From NCBI GenBank assembly GCA_026315105.1, contig CM048746.1, positions 143,946,730-144,010,729 of the forward strand: a stretch of 64,000 nt of DNA, given 5' to 3'. The notes below the pieces were generated by a model, which worked only from the letters and a program-made list of their open reading frames with translations, was not told the origin of the DNA and did no database searches. The DNA comes from Locusta migratoria. Its lineage: Eukaryota > Arthropoda > Insecta > Orthoptera > Acrididae. Within the stretch, counting starts at the first letter, position 1, and the number at the start of each line of letters is the position of its first letter. Shown here piece by piece: positions 52,304 through 63,504 of the stretch. The position numbers were made by a program, and so were the translations under genes.

Positions 52304-55207
52304 TTATTGCTTCAGTAGATAATCCATTAACTGTCGTTTGAAGCTGGCAGTGTTATTCAGTTCTCTGATATACTGAGGTAGATGATTCCAGAGCCTCGTT
52401 CCTGCTACTGAAAAGGATTTTGAGAAACCGGCTGAGTGATGGATAGGGACAGAAAGGGTTTTGCTCTGACACGAACGAGTAGTTCTGTTATGCTGATCAG
52501 ATAAGAGTGTTAAGGTCGAGGAAAGATATGAGGGACAGTGTACGTTGATAAGGGAGTAGAGGAAACAGAGTGTATGAAAATCTCTGCGCTTGTCAGCACG
52601 GAGCCAGGATAGTTGCATATAAGATGGTGAAATGTGATCAAAGAGACGGATGTTACATATATATCGAACGCAGGCATTCATGATTAGTTCCAGACGTCTT
52701 GAGCTTTCCCAAGAAAGACCTTGTAAGATAACATCACTGTAATCAATAATTGGAATTACAAGTGTTTGTATAAGTTTCTTTTTGAGATCGAGAGGAAAAA
52801 ACTTCTTATATCTCTGTAGGGCATGAAGAGATGCTGATGCCTTCCTACACACGGCGGCTGTGTGCTCAGCCCAATTTAGTTTGTCGTCTATTATCACTCC
52901 CAGACTTTTTGCCGAGGGCGAAAAATAGATAGGTGTGTCATTTAATATTAATGATGGTTGAGATTCGCGGAATTTGTGGTTAATGAGCCTAGGATGTCCT
53001 ACCAGAATTGCTTGTGTTTTACTTGGATTGAGCTTTAATCCTATATTCTGTGCCCACTTTGATAGTGCACATAGGTCAGAATTAAAATTTTCGATTGCTG
53101 TCTTCAGGTTTTTTGGTTTTGCACTTAAATACAACTGGAGGTCATCGGCATACATGTGGTATTTACAAAAGGACAAGACCGATGATACGTCATTTACGTA
53201 CAATGCAAAGAGGAGGGGACCTAGTACCGAGCCCTGTGGTACGCCTGATAGTACTTTTCTCCACTGTGACTTTTTGGTGCCGGACATGACGCACTGAAGA
53301 CGCGATGTCAAGTATGAGCGAAACCATTGCACCACGCCTTGAGAGAGATTTAGGCTGCTAAGTTTAGCAAGTAAAATGTCAAAGTCCACAGTGTCGAAAG
53401 CTTTGCTAAAGTCTAAGAAGCACATAATAGTCGCCTCTTGTCTATCCATTGCCTGCTTAAGATCGTCTGTCACTTTTATCAAAGCAGATGTTGTGCTGCG
53501 ATATTTGCGAAAACCTGATTGGTGTTCGTCAAAAAGGTTATTAATAGTCAAGTAGCTGGTTAGCTGATCATTTACTATATATTCTAGAGCTTTGGATAGT
53601 GCCGGAAGAATGCAGATAGGTCTGTAATCAGAGGGTGCTGTGGCAATGTTCTTTTTTGGCAGTGGCTTAACTAGTCCACGTTTCCATGCATCAGGAAAAA
53701 CACTTGTGGCTAAGGACTGATTAAATATATCTGTTATGATGGGCAGCAGTGGATCAATAATCAGCTTTACCATTTGGATAGTGATACCATCATCCCCAGT
53801 AGACGCTGATGTAATACGCATAATGGCTTTTTTGACTGTACTTCCAGTAACATGCTTAAAACAAAACTTATCATGGTTAGCGTTGTTTATCCTCTTGATA
53901 TGGTCAATAAGTGTTTGTTTCGTTTGGTGATCTATTGTGGTGGTAGGCGTTGTGAAATACTGATTTAGTTCCTCAATGGGGACAGTGGGTTCGGCTGCAG
54001 TTTTTACTTTTCCAATACCAAGACCGCGCAGGTTTTTCCAGAGGACGGCCGGTCTATTTATGTTGTCGGTTAATGAATAGGCGTATCTGAGTTTAGCATT
54101 TCTCACAGCCTGGCTGACTCTGTTACGTTTCTGCTTGTAAGCGGTGTGGTTTTCAGGTGTAGGGTGCAGTTTGTATGTCCGATGTGCATTGTCCCTGAGA
54201 TTCATGAGCTGTTTTAGTTCATCAGTTAGCCAGGGTGCAGGTTTCCTTCTCACTTTTTTGGTCTTGATGGGCGAATATTTATCATACAGCTGGTTAAGTT
54301 TATTTGTAATTTTGTGCAGTTTCTCGTTTACGTCCGGGAGGGTATAGGAGGTTGGCTCGAAAACTATTTCTTGTGCATCAGCTGTCAGTTCAGGTAAGTT
54401 GACGCGTCTTAAGTCACGGTATGTAGTTAGAAGTGGTTTCTTCCTGGGGCATTCTAGCGAGTATGTCATGAAAATTACATCATGGGCAGACATGCCAGGT
54501 GCAGATGTTTGTGACGTTCGAATTACTCTGTCTGGAAACCTTGTTGCAAATATATCTATTAAAGTGTGGCTATCAGCTGTGTGATGGGTGGGTGCAAGCT
54601 GAAGTAAGGTCAGATTCGAAGACGTAAGCATACGCTTGAACTTCATACAGGACGGACTGTTGAACAGAAAATTTATGTTAGTGTCTCCCGCTATAATTAT
54701 GTGCTCATAAGATGATTCGAGGTCTGAGAGGGCAGTTTCGAAGCAGTCCAACGCACCTACCTTCGGAGGTTTATAGAGGACGCATATGAGACACTTTTCT
54801 TTGAGGGGTTTTATCTCTACGAACATGTATTCCACTTGTTCAGTTTCATCATTATTTGATGTGTGCAACACGGTAGGAGATAATTCAGAGCGTATGTAAG
54901 CTCCAACGCCGCCTCCGCGTTTGTTCAATCGGTCGTGTCTTAGGAAGACATAGCCGTCTAAATTTACGGAACTGGTGGTAATGCTTGGTTTGAGCCAGGT
55001 CTCCGATAGAAGAATTATATGAAGATCCAAGTCTTGAAATATATGGCGGAACTCAACTAAATGAGCTTGTAGAGATTGAACATTTGCGTGTGCAACGTGG
55101 AGCTTTGTGCGCTCAGTTGTAGCGCGCGCGATGATACCGCTAGTCGGTAGGGCAACGGCAGTGGGCTGTGGGGTGGCGGCGTCCTTTTCTGCGAACGCAG
55201 GACACAT
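52304..55207 (-). CDS. CR1-type LINE ORF2: endonuclease-reverse transcriptase, intact
   Basis: A single uninterrupted 967-codon frame starts at ATG 55205-55207 and ends in TAA at 52304. Residues 36-250 form an apurinic-type endonuclease: HANVQSL (40-46), SETWL (68-72), IIAGDTNINF (171-180) and SAHDVIF (240-246). Residues ~500-800 form the reverse transcriptase: DYRPICILPALSKALE (527-542), FRKYRSTTSALI (566-577), CFLDFSKAFDTVDF (596-609), SGVPQGSVLGPLLF (654-667) and the catalytic YADD (686-689). The C-terminus ends in AGTRLWNHLP and a short basic tail. All expected catalytic residues are present. The product would nick chromosomal DNA and copy its own RNA in the nucleus. Expression is unknown. 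Confidence 0.95.
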   Translation of the reverse strand: MCPAFAEKDAATPQPTAVALPTSGIIARATTERTKLHVAHANVQSLQAHLVEFRHIFQDLDLHIILLSETWLKPSITTSSVNLDGYVFLRHDRLNKRGGGVGAYIRSELSPTVLHTSNNDETEQVEYMFVEIKPLKEKCLICVLYKPPKVGALDCFETALSDLESSYEHIIIAGDTNINFLFNSPSCMKFKRMLTSSNLTLLQLAPTHHTADSHTLIDIFATRFPDRVIRTSQTSAPGMSAHDVIFMTYSLECPRKKPLLTTYRDLRRVNLPELTADAQEIVFEPTSYTLPDVNEKLHKITNKLNQLYDKYSPIKTKKVRRKPAPWLTDELKQLMNLRDNAHRTYKLHPTPENHTAYKQKRNRVSQAVRNAKLRYAYSLTDNINRPAVLWKNLRGLGIGKVKTAAEPTVPIEELNQYFTTPTTTIDHQTKQTLIDHIKRINNANHDKFCFKHVTGSTVKKAIMRITSASTGDDGITIQMVKLIIDPLLPIITDIFNQSLATSVFPDAWKRGLVKPLPKKNIATAPSDYRPICILPALSKALEYIVNDQLTSYLTINNLFDEHQSGFRKYRSTTSALIKVTDDLKQAMDRQEATIMCFLDFSKAFDTVDFDILLAKLSSLNLSQGVVQWFRSYLTSRLQCVMSGTKKSQWRKVLSGVPQGSVLGPLLFALYVNDVSSVLSFCKYHMYADDLQLYLSAKPKNLKTAIENFNSDLCALSKWAQNIGLKLNPSKTQAILVGHPRLINHKFRESQPSLILNDTPIYFSPSAKSLGVIIDDKLNWAEHTAAVCRKASASLHALQRYKKFFPLDLKKKLIQTLVIPIIDYSDVILQGLSWESSRRLELIMNACVRYICNIRLFDHISPSYMQLSWLRADKRRDFHTLCFLYSLINVHCPSYLSSTLTLLSDQHNRTTRSCQSKTLSVPIHHSAGFSKSFSVAGTRLWNHLPQYIRELNNTASFKRQLMDYLLKQ

Positions 55208-55440
55208 TGGAATGTGGCGTGGCTGGGGGCTAACGGTCCGGGGGGTCCGGGGAGGAGTGCAGGACAGCAGAGAGAGAGAGCCGAAGCAGGTCAGGTGGGT
55301 TCAGAGACAGGGGAGGGACAGGGAGGCGCTGCAGCCAAGGTCAGCACGGCCTGTGTCCGCCGAGCGGCAGCGTGGCGCTGAGGGGGGGGGGGGGAGAATC
55401 TCGCCAAGCACAGTAAAAATAATCTGCACGGAACAACACT
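55208..55440 (-). other. GC-rich 5' flank of the CR1 ORF2
   Basis: Rich in G on the plus strand, with CCGGGGGGTCCGGGGAGGAG and a long G run. It could hold the end of ORF1 or the 5' UTR; an overlapping frame up to 55533 has Pro-rich low-complexity sequence and no zinc-knuckle or PHD motif. Confidence 0.45.
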
Positions 55441-56225
55441 AAATAAAGATAACAATATCGATAGTAGAGTGAGCAATTGCCAATGATGCGTGAGACCAAC
55501 GCTATAACAAAATTGTTCTGTATTTCCTAGCATACAACACTTCTTGGTTGTTCATTTAGCTTAAGAAATTCCAAACGTTAGCATATAAACACGTACTACT
55601 ACATTGTCTTCGAATCTACGATCACGGTGCTCTTCATAGTAGTACATATTTTATAAAATTTTCTGTTACTAAAGTAATTCTGGAGGCTTTGTAAAAGTTT
55701 GAAATTTTAATTTCAGATTTTCTTATATTATTTATATATTTGTTGTTGCTGTTCATGAGGTACAATTTGTTAGTTGCATAACTGTTGTGATATTTCAAAT
55801 AACTGAGATGATATTTTCTTGACCTCTGATAGTTAAAATACAGAAACAAACAAAACTTTTCAGTGGTTTTGATGTATTATTATGAAACGGAAAAGTACAT
55901 AAAAGAACGTAAGTAAGTGAAAGAGAGGGCAAGGAGTGTATTGTACTCAGAGCTGGAGATATGGGCACAAGCGTGGAAGTCAAACTCAGTTGCATCAAGA
56001 ACTAATAAATGTTAAAAATGCCCAGAAGAGATGACATCAAATTTCATTTGTTGTGAACAATGTTTCACAAAAGTAATTACGACACAACCCTAACTCATAA
56101 TTTTTCTTTTAATTTAAAACTACCTCATTGACTGTACTGGGTACTTTAAAATTCTTAATATTTAATGGTTCATTAAGTACCACAGGTGTATGAAGAAGGG
56201 TGATAAGACTTCCATAAGCTACAAC
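55441..56225. other. AT-rich spacer
   Basis: Nothing recognised. Confidence 0.5.
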
Positions 56226-56310
56226 ATATTCCTTCAAACCGTTTTGACTGCAAATTATTTTATTATTAACTAATAAAATAATTTGCAATCAAGACGGTTT
56301 GAAGGAATAT
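56226..56310. repeat. Hairpin-forming palindrome, 40 bp arms
   Basis: Arms 56226-56265 and 56271-56310 are complementary with two mismatches around a 5 nt loop (TTAAC). They contain CCTTCAAACCGT and ACGGTTTGAAGG. It could be a MITE core or a hairpin RNA; nothing else supports either. Confidence 0.9.
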
Positions 56311-56389
56311 TTATTCTAACTGATTGCTGTACACCATGGATTGGAAATCATTTTATAAGCTACAACATTTTTATAGTAAGGACAGTTTA

Positions 56390-56560
56390 CAACTAACCGC
56401 AAAGACGTGGCGACGAGCTGCGACAGGCGCATAAAAAGACACACACATACAACACTTTCAGCTATCGGCCATGGCCTTCTTCAGAGGATAGAACACTCAC
56501 GCAATCACACAGGCACAAAACACAGTCATACAACCATCACCTCCGGCTGCCGCACTGCGA
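56390..56560. repeat. Dispersed repeat with CA-rich body
   Basis: AAAAAGACACACACATACAA, then CTATCGGCCATGGCCTTCTT and ACACAGTCATACAACCATCA resemble a common locust interspersed repeat, by memory. Ends are not defined. Confidence 0.4.
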
Positions 56561-56945
56561 ATCACGCTCTGTGGCGAGTAAATCATGGACGGGAACAACT
56601 TACAGGACAATAATTGTCAACCATTAGTCACAGGGTCCACTCCCATGAACCACAGACATTGCCGAGGTGGGGTGGCTTGCGTGCCTCAACGATACAGATA
56701 GCCGTACCATAGGTGCAACCACAGCGGAGGGGTATCTGTGGAGAGGCCAGTCAAACGTGTGGTTCCTGAAGAGGGGCAGCAGTCTTTTCAGTAGTTACAG
56801 GGGCAACAGTCTGGATGATTGACTGAGCTGGCCTTGTAACATCAGCTAATGTGGTTTGCCACACAGTTACTGCGAATGGCTGAAAGCAAGGGGAAACTAC
56901 AGCCGTTACTTTTCCCGAGGACATGCAGCTCTACTGTATGTACAT

Positions 56946-58040
56946 ATGATGATGGCATCCTCTCGGGTAAAATATTCCGGAGGTAAAATAGTCTCCTATT
57001 CGGATCTCCGGGCGGGGACTTCTCAGGAGGATGTGATCATCAGGAAAGACAACACTGGCATTCTACGGATCGGAGCGTGGAATGTTAGATCCCTTAATCG
57101 GGTAGGGAAGCTAGAAAATTTAAAAAGAGAAATGGATAGGTTGAAGTTAGATATAGTGGGGATTAGTGAAGTTCGGTGGAAAGACGAACAGGATTTCTGG
57201 TTAGATGAGTACAGGATTATAAATACAAAATCAGTTGGGGGTATTACAGGAGTAGGTCTGATAATGAATAAGAAAATAGGAATGCGGGTGAACTACTATG
57301 AGCAACACAGTGATCGCATTATCTTAGTCAAGATAGATACGAAGTCAATACCGACCACAGTAGTACAGGTTTATATGCCAACTAACTCTGCCGATGATGA
57401 GGAGATCGAAGAAATATATGAGGAGCTAAAGGAAATTATTCAGACAATTAAGGGAGAGGAAAACTTAATTGTTATGGGAGACTGGAATTCGATAGTAGGA
57501 CAAGGAAGGGAAGGGAAGATAGTAGGTGAATATGGTCTGGGCAAAAGCAATGAAAGAGATAGCCGCCTGGTAGAATTTTGCACTGAACGTAATTTAGTCA
57601 TAGCAAACACCTGGTTTAAGAATCACAAAAGAAGGTTGTATACGAGGAAGAAGCCAGGAGACACCGGGAGATACCAGATAGATTTTAAAATGGTAAGACA
57701 TAGATTTCGGAACCAGGTTTTAAACTGTAAGACATACCCAGGGGCAAATATAGACTCTGACCATAACTTGTTGGTTATGAACTGTAGGCTGAAACTGAAG
57801 AAACTACAAAAAGGTAGGAAAATAAGGAGATGGGACCTGGATGAATTGAAAGAACCTGAAATTCTTAAGAATTTCAGAAGGAGCTTTAAGCAACAATTGA
57901 CAGAAACGGGGGAATATAAAACAGTAGAGGCGGAATGGGTAGCATTGAGAGATGAAATAGTGAAAGCAACAGAGTACAAAATAGGTAGTAAGGCAAGACC
58001 TAGAAGGCAAATGCAAGGATGTAGAAGAATGTATAGATAG
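56946..58040 (+). pseudogene. RTE-type ORF, endonuclease part
   Basis: The ORF starts at ATG 56946 (MMMASSRVKYSGGK); the same frame is open for 90 bp upstream but without ATG. Endonuclease blocks follow: GAWNVRSLNRVGKLENL, IVGISEVRW, VVQVYMPTNSADDEEIEEIY, LIVMGDWNSIVGQG, GRYQIDFKMVRHRFRNQV and the DSDHN block. These are the expected Mg-binding and catalytic sites of an AP-type endonuclease and look intact. The frame ends at 58040 because about 152 bp present in the copy at 43401 (44761-44912) is missing here, which shifts the frame. Confidence 0.9.
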
Positions 58041-58049
58041 GGGAAAAAT

Positions 58050-59698
58050 AGATACAGCCTACAGAAAATTAAAGAAACATTTGGAGATAAGAAAAACAGC
58101 TCTATGCATATCAAGGACACTGATGGAGAACCAGTTCTCAGTAAAGAAGGGAAAGCTGAAAGGTGGAAAGAGTATATAGAGAGGCTCTATGAAGGAAATG
58201 AACTTAGCGGCAACATTGTAGAAAGGGGAGAAGTAGATGAGGATTAAATGGGAGATACTATACTGAGAGATGAATTTCACAGAGCACTGAAAGACCAAAG
58301 TCGAAACAAGGCCCCTGGAGTAGATGATATTCCCTCAGAGCTACTGAAGTCTCTGGGAGAACCAGCCATGACAAAATTGTTTCAACTGGTGTGTAAGATG
58401 TATGAGACAGGTGAAGTACCCTGAGACTTTAAGAAAAATGTTATAATCCCCATTCCAAGAAATCAGGTGCCGACAGGTGTGAAAACTACAGAACCATCAG
58501 TTTAATAAGTCATGGTTGCAAAATATCAACACGAATTTTTTACAAAAGGATGGAAAAGCTGGTAGAAGCCCACCTCGGCGAAGATCAGTTTGGGTTCAGG
58601 AGAAATGTAGGAACACGGGAGGCAATACTCACTTTACGGCTTATCCTAGAAGATAGATTAAGAAAAGGCAAACCTACATTTCTAGCTTTTGTAGATTTGG
58701 AGAAGGCTTTTGACAATGTTGATTGGAATAAACTCTTTCAAGTTCTGAAACAAGAAGGAGTAAAATATAGGGAGCGTAAGGTTATATACAACTTGTACAA
58801 AAACCAGAGAGCGGTTGTCAGAGCTAGGGGGCATGAAAGGAATGCAGTGGTTGGAAAGGGAGTAAGACAGGGTTGCAGCCTTTCTCCAATGTTGTTCAAT
58901 TTGTACATTGAGCAAGCTATAAAGGAAAGCAAGGAGAAATTTGGAGAAGGAATTAAAGTTCAGGGGGAAGAATTAAAAACATTGCGTTTTGCCGACGACA
59001 TAGTAATTCTGTCAGATACAGCAAAGGACTTGTAAGAGCAATTGAACGGAATGGACAGTGTGCTGAAAGATGCTTATAAGATGAAGATTAACAAGAGCGA
59101 AACTAGGGTAATGGAGTGCAGTCTAAGAAAATCAGGTGATGCTGAAGGAATTAGATTAGGTAACGACGCAATAAAGGAGGCAGATGATTTTTGTTACTTG
59201 GGCAGTAAAATAACAATTGATGGTCGCAGTACAGAGGATATAAAATGCAGAATGGCAATGGGTAGAAAAGCGTTCTTGAAAAAGAGAAATTTGTTAACTT
59301 CGAATATTGATTTAAGCCTAAGGAAGTCCTTTCTGAAGGCATTTGTATGGAGTGTTGAATTGTATGGGAGAGAAACATGGACGATAAACAGTGCGGACAG
59401 GAAAAGGATAGAGGCTTTTGAAGTGTGGTGCTACAGAAGAATGATGAAGATTAGGTGGGTGGATCACGTAACTAATGAGGAGTTACTGAACAGAATTGGG
59501 GAGAAAAGAAATTTCTGGCATACCTTGACTGAAAGAAGGGATAGATTGGTAGGACACATTCTTAGACATCAAGGAATTGTGAATTTAGCGTTGGAGGGAA
59601 GTGTGTGGGGCAAAAACCGCAGAGGAAGACCAAGAGTTGGATACAGTAAGCAGATTCAGACCGATGTAGGTTGTGGAGATGAGGCTTGCTCAGGATAG
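58050..59698 (+). pseudogene. RTE-type ORF, reverse transcriptase part
   Basis: After the deletion the frame reads through a TAA at about 58246, a TGA at about 58423 and a frameshift near 58460. The core frame (58550-59035) gives GEDQFGFRRNVGTREAILTL, FVDLEKAFDNVDWNKLF, GVRQGCSLSPMLFNLYIE and TLRFADDIVILSD, with all catalytic Asp present. An in-frame TAA at 59033 precedes the last frame (to 59698): DDFCYLGSKITIDGRSTEDI, WSVELYGRETWTI and WCYRRMMKIRWVDHVTNEEL. Two more stops would be needed to be repaired; it is inactive. Confidence 0.9.
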
Positions 59699-59767
59699 GG
59701 TATTGTGGAGAGCTGAATCAAACCAGTCTCCGGACTGAAGACCACAACAACAACACAGTCACAGGGT

Positions 59768-60350
59768 TGCGTACCTCCCCGGGTTTGTATCTCTTGTGCC
59801 ATAGGGCGGTGCAGTTCCGGGTTCCGTTGAATACGTCAGGTGTTGACAGCATACATTATGCGGCTACATGCGTAGTCGGGGCTGTGTGGCGTGACTAGGC
59901 GCTTCTTAGGATAGAGGGCATTGGGAACTCTCGTAGAACGTTTCAGTCTGAAAGGGTACAGAATTAAGAACAATTGTTCTAACAGTTGTACATTGTGGTA
60001 GCTGTTTCGGGAACGTACCAGAGTTGCAAGCGGTAATAGAAAGTACTGAAGCACAAATCACTATAAGTAACGAAAGTTCGCTAAAGCCGGAGAGAAATTC
60101 AGCCTAAATTTATAAAAATGGACATATGTTGTTCAGAAAGAATAAATTTTAAAAATTGGTGATGACAATTTTATTGATGTCACATGCTGTTTAACCTGTA
60201 GCGAAAGTAAAGTAGATACTGCCTGTGAGTAGGTGTGGGTGGAGTTAAAATGTATAATAATACCTAGTAGCAATTGCTTGATTAATTTTATTATGTCAAT
60301 TGCTGACCTTTACTATACTGCGGTCCCTATGGAATATAAAAAGGTTTTAA
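59768..60350. other. Unassigned spacer
   Basis: No element or frame with motifs was recognised. Confidence 0.45.
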
Positions 60351-60356
60351 AATGTA

Positions 60357-61768
60357 ACACGTATCAAGGGAAGATATAGACTGTGACCAAAACTCACTGT
60401 ACATGAACTGTAGAGAAACTGAAGAAACTGCAGAAAGATAGGAATATAAGGAGGTGGGACCTGGAGGAATTTCAGATTTCTGAGAGTTTCAGAGGAAACG
60501 TTAGACAATAATTCACAGAAACGACGGGAAGTAACACAGTAGAAAGCTAAAGGGATGCTTTGAGAAACAAAATAAAGAAGGCAGCAGACAACCAAATAGA
60601 TAGAAATACAAGACCTTCAAAATGTCCTTGGCAAATGCAAGTTTTTAGAAGAATGTTTAACTAGGGGAAAATAGATACAGCCTACAGGAAAACAAAAGAT
60701 ACACTTGGAGCCAAGATATGCAGCTGTATGAATATCACAAACTCAGATGGAAAAGCAGTTTTGAGAAAAATGGGAAAGCTGAAAGGTGGAAAGAATGTAT
60801 AGTGGGGCTTTTTAAAGGAAATTAACTGCCAGACAATGTTTCAGTAAGGAAAGTGGTAGTAGATGAAAATGAGATAGGAGATACAATACTAATTTAAGAA
60901 TTAGGCAGACTACTGAAAGAAGAAAGCCGAACGAAGGCGCCTGGAGAAGACGATATTCACTCAGAACTACTGAGGTCTCTGGGAGAGCCAGCTATGACAA
61001 AATTATTGCATCTGGCGTGCGAGATGTTTGAGACAGCCTCAGAGTTCAAGAGAAGTATAATTATCCCAGTTCTAAAGTAAGCCGGCGAGATATGTGTGAC
61101 AATATTACAGAACCAACACTTCATAAGTAATGGCTGGAAAATTCTAACTAGAATTATTTACAGAAGAATGGAAAAACTTGTAGAAGCCAACCTTGGCGAA
61201 GATAAGTTTACACAGATCAGTTATTCACAAGAAATGTAGGAGAACACAAGGCAATACTCACATTACGACTTATATTAGAAAATAGATTAAGGAAAGGCAA
61301 ACCTACGTTTCTAGCTTTTGTAGATGTGGAGAAAGCTTTTGACAACGTTGATTGGAATACACTCTTTCAAAATCTGAAATCAGCTGGGGTAAAATATAGG
61401 CAACGGAAGGTTATTTACAACTTGTACATAAACCAGACAACAGTTATAAGAGTCCATGGGCATGAAAGCGAAGCACTGGGGGGGATGGGAGTCAGATAGA
61501 CTTGGAGACTTTTCCAAACTTTATTCAATCTGTGAAACGAGCAAGCTGTGAAGGAAAGCAAGGAGATATTTGGGGATGGAATTAAAGGTCAGGGCGAAGT
61601 AATGAAATCTTTGCTGTTTGCCGATGACTTTGTAATTCTGTCAGGTAAACGAATTCAAAGGAAAGGACTGTGTCTTCAAAGGAGTGTATAAGATGGAAAT
61701 TAACAAAAGCAGAACAAAAGTAATTGGATGTAGTCTAAGAAAATCAGACGATGCTGATAGTATTAGAT
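60357..61768 (+). pseudogene. RTE-type LINE copy, 5'-truncated and heavily decayed
   Basis: Similarity to the full copy begins at AGATATAGACTGTGACC, the end of the endonuclease. It follows the linker (GGAGGTGGGACCTGGAGGAA), then the RT (AGGCAAACCTACGTTTCTAG; GAGAAAGCTTTTGACAACG; a FADDFVIL block near 61620). Stops and frameshifts are numerous. It also lacks most of the linker stretch missing from the 56637 copy, but with a different left breakpoint. It ends where the next copy begins. Confidence 0.85.
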
Positions 61769-61770
61769 TA

Positions 61771-63480
61771 TGAACCACAGACGTTGCCGAGGTAGGGTGG
61801 CTTGCGTGCGTCAACGATACAGATAGCTGTACCGTAGATGCAACCACAGCGGAAGGTATCTGTGGAGAGGCCAGACAAACGTGTGGTTCCTGAAGAGGAG
61901 CAGCAGTAGTTGCGGGGGCAACAGTCTGGATGAATGACTGATCTGGCCTTGAAATGTCAGCTAATGTGGATTTGCTGTACAGTTACCGCGAACGGCTGAA
62001 AGCAAGGGGAAACTACAGTCGTTAGGACATTTAGCTCTACTGTATGAATATATGATGGTGGCAACAGGGTGTCGTTATCAGGAAAGACAACACTGGTATT
62101 CTAGGGATTAGGGCGTGGTCTGTTATATTCCTTAATCAGGTAAGGAGGTAATAACATTTAAAACGGGAAATGGATGGGTTCAAGTTATATAGAGTAGGGA
62201 TTAGTGAAGTACGGTGGAAACAGGAACAGAATGTCTGGTCAGGCGAATATAGGATTATAAATTTAAAAAAAAATCTGTTGGGGTATTACAGGAGTAGGTC
62301 TAACAATGAATAAGAAAATTGGAATGGGGGTAAACTACTACGAGCAGCGCAGTGCTCGTATTACTGTAGCCAAGATAGATACAAAGCCAACACCGACCAC
62401 AGTAGTACACCTTTATATGCCCACTAGCTGTGCCGATGATGAGGAGACAGAAAATATTTATGAGGAGGAAATTATTGAGACATTTAACGGAGCGGAAAAC
62501 TTCATCGTGATGGGAGACTGAAATTCGGTAGTAGGAAAAGGAATGAAAGCAAACATAGTAGGTTAATGTGCACTGGGAAAAATTAATGTAAGAGGAATGC
62601 ACCTATTAGTATTTAGTGCAGAAAATAATTTAATCATAATAAACACTTGGTTCGAGAATCAGGTGGAAAACCTGAAAGGTGGAAAGAGTATATTGACGAG
62701 CTCTACAAAGGAAATGAACTTCTAGACATTATTGTAAGAAGGGAAATACATGAAGATGAAATAGGAGATACTATACTGATAGTCTTAAGTCGAAACAAGA
62801 TCCCTGGAGTAGATGACATTCCCTCAAAGCTACTGAACTCTCTGGTAGAACCCGCCATGAGAAAACTATTTCACCTGGCGAGTAAGATGTATAAGACAGA
62901 CGAAATACACTCCGACTTTAAGAAAAATGTAATAATCCCTATTGAAAAGAAAGCAGGCGAAGACAGGTGCGAAAATTACAGAACCATCAGTCTGATAAGT
63001 CATGGTTGCAAAGTTTAAACACAAATTAATTACAGAAAGAGGGAAAGGCTGATAGATGCTGACCTCGGGTAAGGTCAGTTCGGATTCAGGAGAAATGTAG
63101 GAAAGCGGGATGCAATACTGACGACTTAGATTAATGAAACGCAAACCTACATTTCTAGCTGTTGCAGATTAGGAGAAAGCTTTTACAATGTTGATTGCAA
63201 TATACACTTGAAATTCTGAAGTCAGCAGGGATAAAATATAGAGGTCGGAAGGTTATTTACAAGTTGTACATTAACGAAACAGCTGTTATTAGAGTTAAAG
63301 GGCATGAAAAGGAGGCAGTGATTGGGTAGGGAATAAGACAGGGTTATAGCCTTTCTTCATTGGAATTCAGTTTGTACACATAGCAAGCTACAAAGGTAAG
63401 CAAAGAGAAAATTGGACAAGGAATTAGAGTATCAGGGTGAAGAAGGAAAACAGGTAAAGCAAACAGACACCATTTTAATA
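61771..63480 (+). pseudogene. RTE-type LINE copy with 5' end, large internal deletion
   Basis: It begins TGAACCACAGACGTTGCCGA, matching the 5' end of the full copy less 9 bases. The 5' UTR and endonuclease follow (62306-62521: KKIGMGVNYYEQRSARITVA; FIVMGD). Near 62660 the sequence jumps from the endonuclease (NTWFEN) to the linker (GKPERWKEYIDELYKGNELL), losing about 700 bp. RT remains follow (62760-63018: GVDDIPSKLLNSLVEPAMRK; ENYRTISLISHGCK). The RT core is badly eroded and the 3' end fades near 63480. Confidence 0.88.
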
Positions 63481-63504
63481 AAGATCTAACTTATGATCTA
63501 ACTC

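Larger units (their letters stand above)
51862..55440 (-). mobile_element. CR1-type LINE, near-complete
   Basis: The 3' UTR (51862-52303) has GAGAGGGCCTGATGGCCCTA and a tail of TAAATAAACAAATAAATAAA read on the minus strand, the usual CR1/L2-type end. The intact ORF2 follows upstream. The 5' flank (55208-55440) is GC-rich with a 12-13 G run at 55381 and no convincing ORF1, so the 5' end may be truncated here. No TSD was found, which is common for CR1. Confidence 0.85.
56637..59756 (+). mobile_element. Full-length RTE-type LINE with 11 bp TSD
   Basis: AGTCACAGGGT flanks the 3,120 bp element at 56626-56636 and 59757-59767. It starts CCACTCCCATGAACCACAGA and ends GGACTGAAGACCACAACAAC plus AACAC, a CAA-type tail. 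The short 3' UTR, single ORF and ~3.1 kb length fit RTE. Coding capacity is lost through a deletion, stops and a frameshift. Confidence 0.92.
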
